Part shown: positions 61,608-64,000 of the stretch, piece by piece
How positions within the stretch are numbered: position 1 is the first letter of the stretch
How the letters are laid out: every line of letters begins with the position of its first letter
Source of the DNA: CAVQCX01 sp963711095
GTDB lineage: Bacteria > Pseudomonadota > Gammaproteobacteria > Chromatiales > Chromatiaceae
Assembly (NCBI GenBank): GCA_963711095.1
Contig: CAVQCX010000005.1
Coordinates: forward strand, 1 to 64,000
Direction: 5' to 3'
Length of the DNA stretch: 64,000 bases
Translations under genes and position numbers: made by a program
Notes under the pieces: generated by a model
The model's input: only the letters and a program-made list of their open reading frames with translations
The model's database searches: none
What the model was told of the DNA's origin: nothing

Positions 61608-61970
61608 CTACTGCACGCTGCCGAAGCTCTTGTCGGCGGCCCCGGCCGGAGCCTCCAGACCCGCGAGGCGGCAGCCCTGGGCGACCGGCCCGCCGGGCAG
61701 GATGTGATAGAGGAACTTCATGCCGCCCTGGCCGTGGAAACGCTCGTCCAGCGCATCGTGCAGCTTGCGCACGTTGATCTCGTTGTCATTGCGGGCAACG
61801 TAGTCCTGGATCGCCCGAATCGCCGCCCAGTGGTCGGGCCCCATGGCCAGGCCCTCGGCCTCGGCCGTGGTCTCGGCGCTCGCCCGGCTCCAGCCTGCAG
61901 GTGCATGCGGGAAATCGGGATCATGATGCTTGAGGTTGGGGTTCATCACTTCGCTCATGGAGTCCGCCAT
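61608..61970 (-). CDS. DsrC/TusE-family sulfur-relay protein lacking the last cysteine
   Basis: 120 residues, ATG 61970 with GGAGAG upstream. The DsrC fold region IRAIQDYVARNDNEINVRKL and FLYHILPGGPVAQGCRLAGL are clear. DsrC proteins that work with dissimilatory sulfite reductase have two C-terminal cysteines, CysB in QGC and CysA near the end (family PAGC/PTGCV). Here CysB is present but the end reads PAGAADKSFGSVQ, so CysA is replaced. It therefore cannot form the CysA-CysB trisulfide and is probably a regulatory or persulfide-carrying paralogue. Confidence 0.88.
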   Translation of the reverse strand: MADSMSEVMNPNLKHHDPDFPHAPAGWSRASAETTAEAEGLAMGPDHWAAIRAIQDYVARNDNEINVRKLHDALDERFHGQGGMKFLYHILPGGPVAQGCRLAGLEAPAGAADKSFGSVQ

Positions 61971-62093
61971 CTTCTCTCTCCGCTCCGTTTCACATGGTGG
62001 GTGGCTTATGGATTCCGCGCCAGCGGTGGCAACATCCGGCGCGGAGTAACCTAAGGATAGACCAGAGCACGGTGGTACTGACCGGCGTGGCCC

Positions 62094-63236
62094 TCAGCGG
62101 TCCGGGAGTGGCCCTGCCGTGGCCTCCCGGGCCAGTCGCTCCATCTCCCCGCCCTGGGTCTCCATGCTTTGCAGCAGATGGAGCTGCGAGCGGCAGCGCG
62201 CCAGGTTCTGACCCGGTCGGGTGATGGCGAAGTAGCGATCTCCTTCCAGATGGTCGGTGAGGAACCGCGCGGCGAGCTCCAGGGCGATGACGCGCGGGGC
62301 GGTGGCGAGCAGGCCGCATTCCGGCCGGGTCAGCGACGGGCCGAGTCCGTGGACCCAGCCCTTGAGCAGCGCCTCGTACAGGCTCATGCGCATCGAGGGC
62401 GCGAGTGCCGCCGGGCTATCCTCGGGCGCGCTGGCTGCCGCGCTGCGCACCAGATCGCCGAAGTCGTGCAGCGCCAGCCCGGGCATCACGGTGTCCAGGT
62501 CGACGACGCAGAGGGCTTCGCGGGTGTCACGATCGAACAGCACATTGCTGATCTTGGTGTCGTTGTGCACGACCCGCTCCGGCAGCCCGGCATCTGCCAA
62601 GGCCCTCGCCGTGGTCTGCCGAGCGAGAATGCGCTCGACTTCCGGGGCGCTGTCGGCCGCCCGTGCACGGGGGTCGGCCTCGATGGCCTGCAGCAGCCGG
62701 CCGAGGCGCGCCGGGGTATCGTGGAACCCCGGCAGCACAGTATGCAGGGGTGGAGGCGGCAGGTCGGACAGTTGACGCACGAAACTCCCGAATGCCTCGG
62801 CCGCACGGTAGGCGGTCCCGGCGTCGGCCGCCCACGCGCGGGTGAGGCTCCTTTTGACGTAGCGGAAGGCACGCCACCAGCGGCCCTGGTCATCGATCCA
62901 GGCGAGCCCGCCGTCCAGGGTCCGGACCGGCGACAGGACCCGACGCTCCCAATCCCTGTGCTCCGCGCGGACCCGTTGCTCCAGGTGGTCGCAGACGCGC
63001 TGCAGGTTGGACATGAGCCGTCCGGGATCGGGAAAGACCTGGGCGTTGATGATCTGCACCAGGTAGCGGCCCCCCTGGCCGGAGCCGCCGCAGGTGGTCA
63101 GGCGGAAGGTCCGGTTGATCAGCCCCGCAGCCAGCGGCTCGACCCGGACCGCGCGACCGCCGAGCCGGAAGGCCGCCGCCACGCGCGAGCGGATCAGCGC
63201 GGGCAGGGTGAGGCGGGTGTCGTTGAGATCGGACAT
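62094..63236 (-). CDS. NahK-like phosphotransferase (APH fold)
   Basis: 380 residues from ATG 63236. Small-molecule kinase of the aminoglycoside/choline kinase fold. N-lobe LAAGLINRTFRLTT; catalytic loop VVHNDTKISNVLFDRDT; metal site CVVDLDTVMPGLALHDFGDL. The HNDTKxxNxLF...DLDTVMPG pattern is like N-acetylhexosamine 1-kinases (NahK), so an amino-sugar kinase is possible, feeding sugar-nucleotide synthesis. Monocistronic by appearance. Confidence 0.82.
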   Translation of the reverse strand: MSDLNDTRLTLPALIRSRVAAAFRLGGRAVRVEPLAAGLINRTFRLTTCGGSGQGGRYLVQIINAQVFPDPGRLMSNLQRVCDHLEQRVRAEHRDWERRVLSPVRTLDGGLAWIDDQGRWWRAFRYVKRSLTRAWAADAGTAYRAAEAFGSFVRQLSDLPPPPLHTVLPGFHDTPARLGRLLQAIEADPRARAADSAPEVERILARQTTARALADAGLPERVVHNDTKISNVLFDRDTREALCVVDLDTVMPGLALHDFGDLVRSAAASAPEDSPAALAPSMRMSLYEALLKGWVHGLGPSLTRPECGLLATAPRVIALELAARFLTDHLEGDRYFAITRPGQNLARCRSQLHLLQSMETQGGEMERLAREATAGPLPDR

Positions 63237-63371
63237 GGGAAAAGCAGGCGGTGGACCGTAGAGGGTAGAGGATAGACGGTAGACAGGGAAAACAGGAAAC
63301 AAGTAGATGGTAGAAGGGAAAATCGTAGCTCGGGTTGCCGCGCAGCGGCTACCCGACATGATCATGATCGT

Positions 63372-64000
63372 TCACGGCGTGGCCTCTGCGCGCTCCTCGT
63401 GGATGTAGGTCTCGCCGCGATAGAGACGGGCCGCCAGCGCGAACGCCACCGCGGTCACCAGCATCAGCAGGGTGAAGAACGCGTAGTAGTCGGCCCCTGC
63501 GAGCTTCACGCTGCCGTCGGGGTTGCGGATGAAGAAGTTCACGGCGCTGGTGAACAGGTTGCCGGCCGCGATCGACAGCATGAACAGGGACATCACGAAC
63601 GACTTCATGGTGCGCGGGGCCTGGGTGTAGGCGAATTCGAGTCCGGTGATCGAAACCATCACCTCGGCCGATGTCAGCACCAGATAGGCGAGCAGCTGCC
63701 AGCCGATCGGGGGCGTGGCGCCACCGTCGATGCGCCGTTGGATCCAGGTGGACAGGGCGAAGGCGAGCACCGTTACGAACAGCCCGATGCCCATCTTGCG
63801 CAGCTCGGTGAGCCTCCAGATGCGATCGATGGCCGGGTAAACGACAGCGGCGAAGAACGGGATCAGCAGCATGACGAGCAGGGGGTTGGCGGCCTGGATC
63901 TGGGCCGGCAGCACGCTGAATCCGAGGATCTCGCGGTCCATGTGCTCGGCCTGGAGGACCCAGGCCGAGCCGGTCTGGTCGAACAACGCCCAGAACATGG
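63372..64000 (-). CDS. POT-family peptide:proton symporter, C-terminal part (cut by window end)
   Basis: Proton-coupled oligopeptide transporter. The visible ~209 residues begin at FWALFDQTGSAWVLQAEHMD, the conserved start of helix 7 in this family. They include QIQAANPLLVMLLIPFFAAV, VLTSAEVMVSITGLEFAYTQ (helix 10 PTR2 signature region) and APRTMKSFVMSLFMLSIAAG. The N-terminal half lies beyond position 64000. Ends HEERAEATP. Confidence 0.9.
   Translation of the reverse strand, partial: MFWALFDQTGSAWVLQAEHMDREILGFSVLPAQIQAANPLLVMLLIPFFAAVVYPAIDRIWRLTELRKMGIGLFVTVLAFALSTWIQRRIDGGATPPIGWQLLAYLVLTSAEVMVSITGLEFAYTQAPRTMKSFVMSLFMLSIAAGNLFTSAVNFFIRNPDGSVKLAGADYYAFFTLLMLVTAVAFALAARLYRGETYIHEERAEATP

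Overview
The window looks like part of the chromosome of a GC-rich gammaproteobacterium, probably in or near the Chromatiales or a related sulfur-oxidising group. The evidence is the gammaproteobacterial housekeeping blocks (dnaE-accA-tilS, prfB-lysS, ccmFGHI, prpBC-prpD), a DsrC-family protein and two c-di-GMP synthases. No rRNA, tRNA or CRISPR array was recognised.

Layout. (1) 0-5.7 kb is a decayed mobile integron: an integron integrase stopped by an in-frame TAG, a DUF2971-like cassette, a toxin-antitoxin cassette with a frameshifted toxin, two attC sites, a group II intron that has lost almost all of its reverse transcriptase, and a large serine recombinase with two small partner genes. 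(2) 5.7-13.9 kb holds a RAYT transposase element, a MASE3-type/PAS/GGDEF protein, a 5'-truncated quinol nitric-oxide reductase, a 245-bp MITE-like element, a solitary integron cassette on the opposite strand and an exported metallo-beta-lactamase-fold protein. (3) 14-25 kb is a glycan locus full of lesions. It has an STT3/PglB-type oligosaccharyltransferase, a MurG/Alg13-14-like glycosyltransferase, a glycosyltransferase with clear Alg1 (GT33) motifs, a broken PglK-like flippase, methyltransferase remnants, a Wzz remnant and DUF1566 surface-protein genes. A ~108-bp dispersed repeat sits exactly at the 5' break of three truncated genes. (4) 25.5-30.8 kb has an internally deleted IS1380-family element, an orphan possibly Cas6-like fragment and an intact HlyD/ABC exporter set whose permease C-terminus is duplicated at 14.2 kb. 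(5) 31-64 kb is mostly core genome: DNA polymerase III alpha, acetyl-CoA carboxylase alpha (frameshifted as read), TilS, PqiA-like protein, RF2 with programmed frameshift, LysRS, cytochrome c maturation, YgfZ, an RNase II-type protein, a membrane-anchored YhaN/SbcC-like ATPase, a second diguanylate cyclase, an R3H ATPase, the methylcitrate cycle, a DsrC paralogue, a NahK-like kinase and a partial POT transporter.

How it fits together. The most interesting signal is the 14-25 kb locus. Side by side it carries bacterial counterparts of three enzymes of eukaryotic N-glycan assembly: Alg13/14-like GlcNAc addition, Alg1-like mannosylation and Stt3 transfer. Together with a PglK-type flippase (now broken), this suggests a lipid-linked chitobiose-mannose-like oligosaccharide that is or was transferred to protein. 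That is an inference from motifs.

Many lesions are single-base shifts, two of them in essential genes (accA, possibly lysS), so some may be sequence errors rather than real decay. At least three small inverted-repeat element families with their own target duplications or relatives are present, and one interrupts the flippase so cleanly that the ancestral reading frame can be rebuilt.
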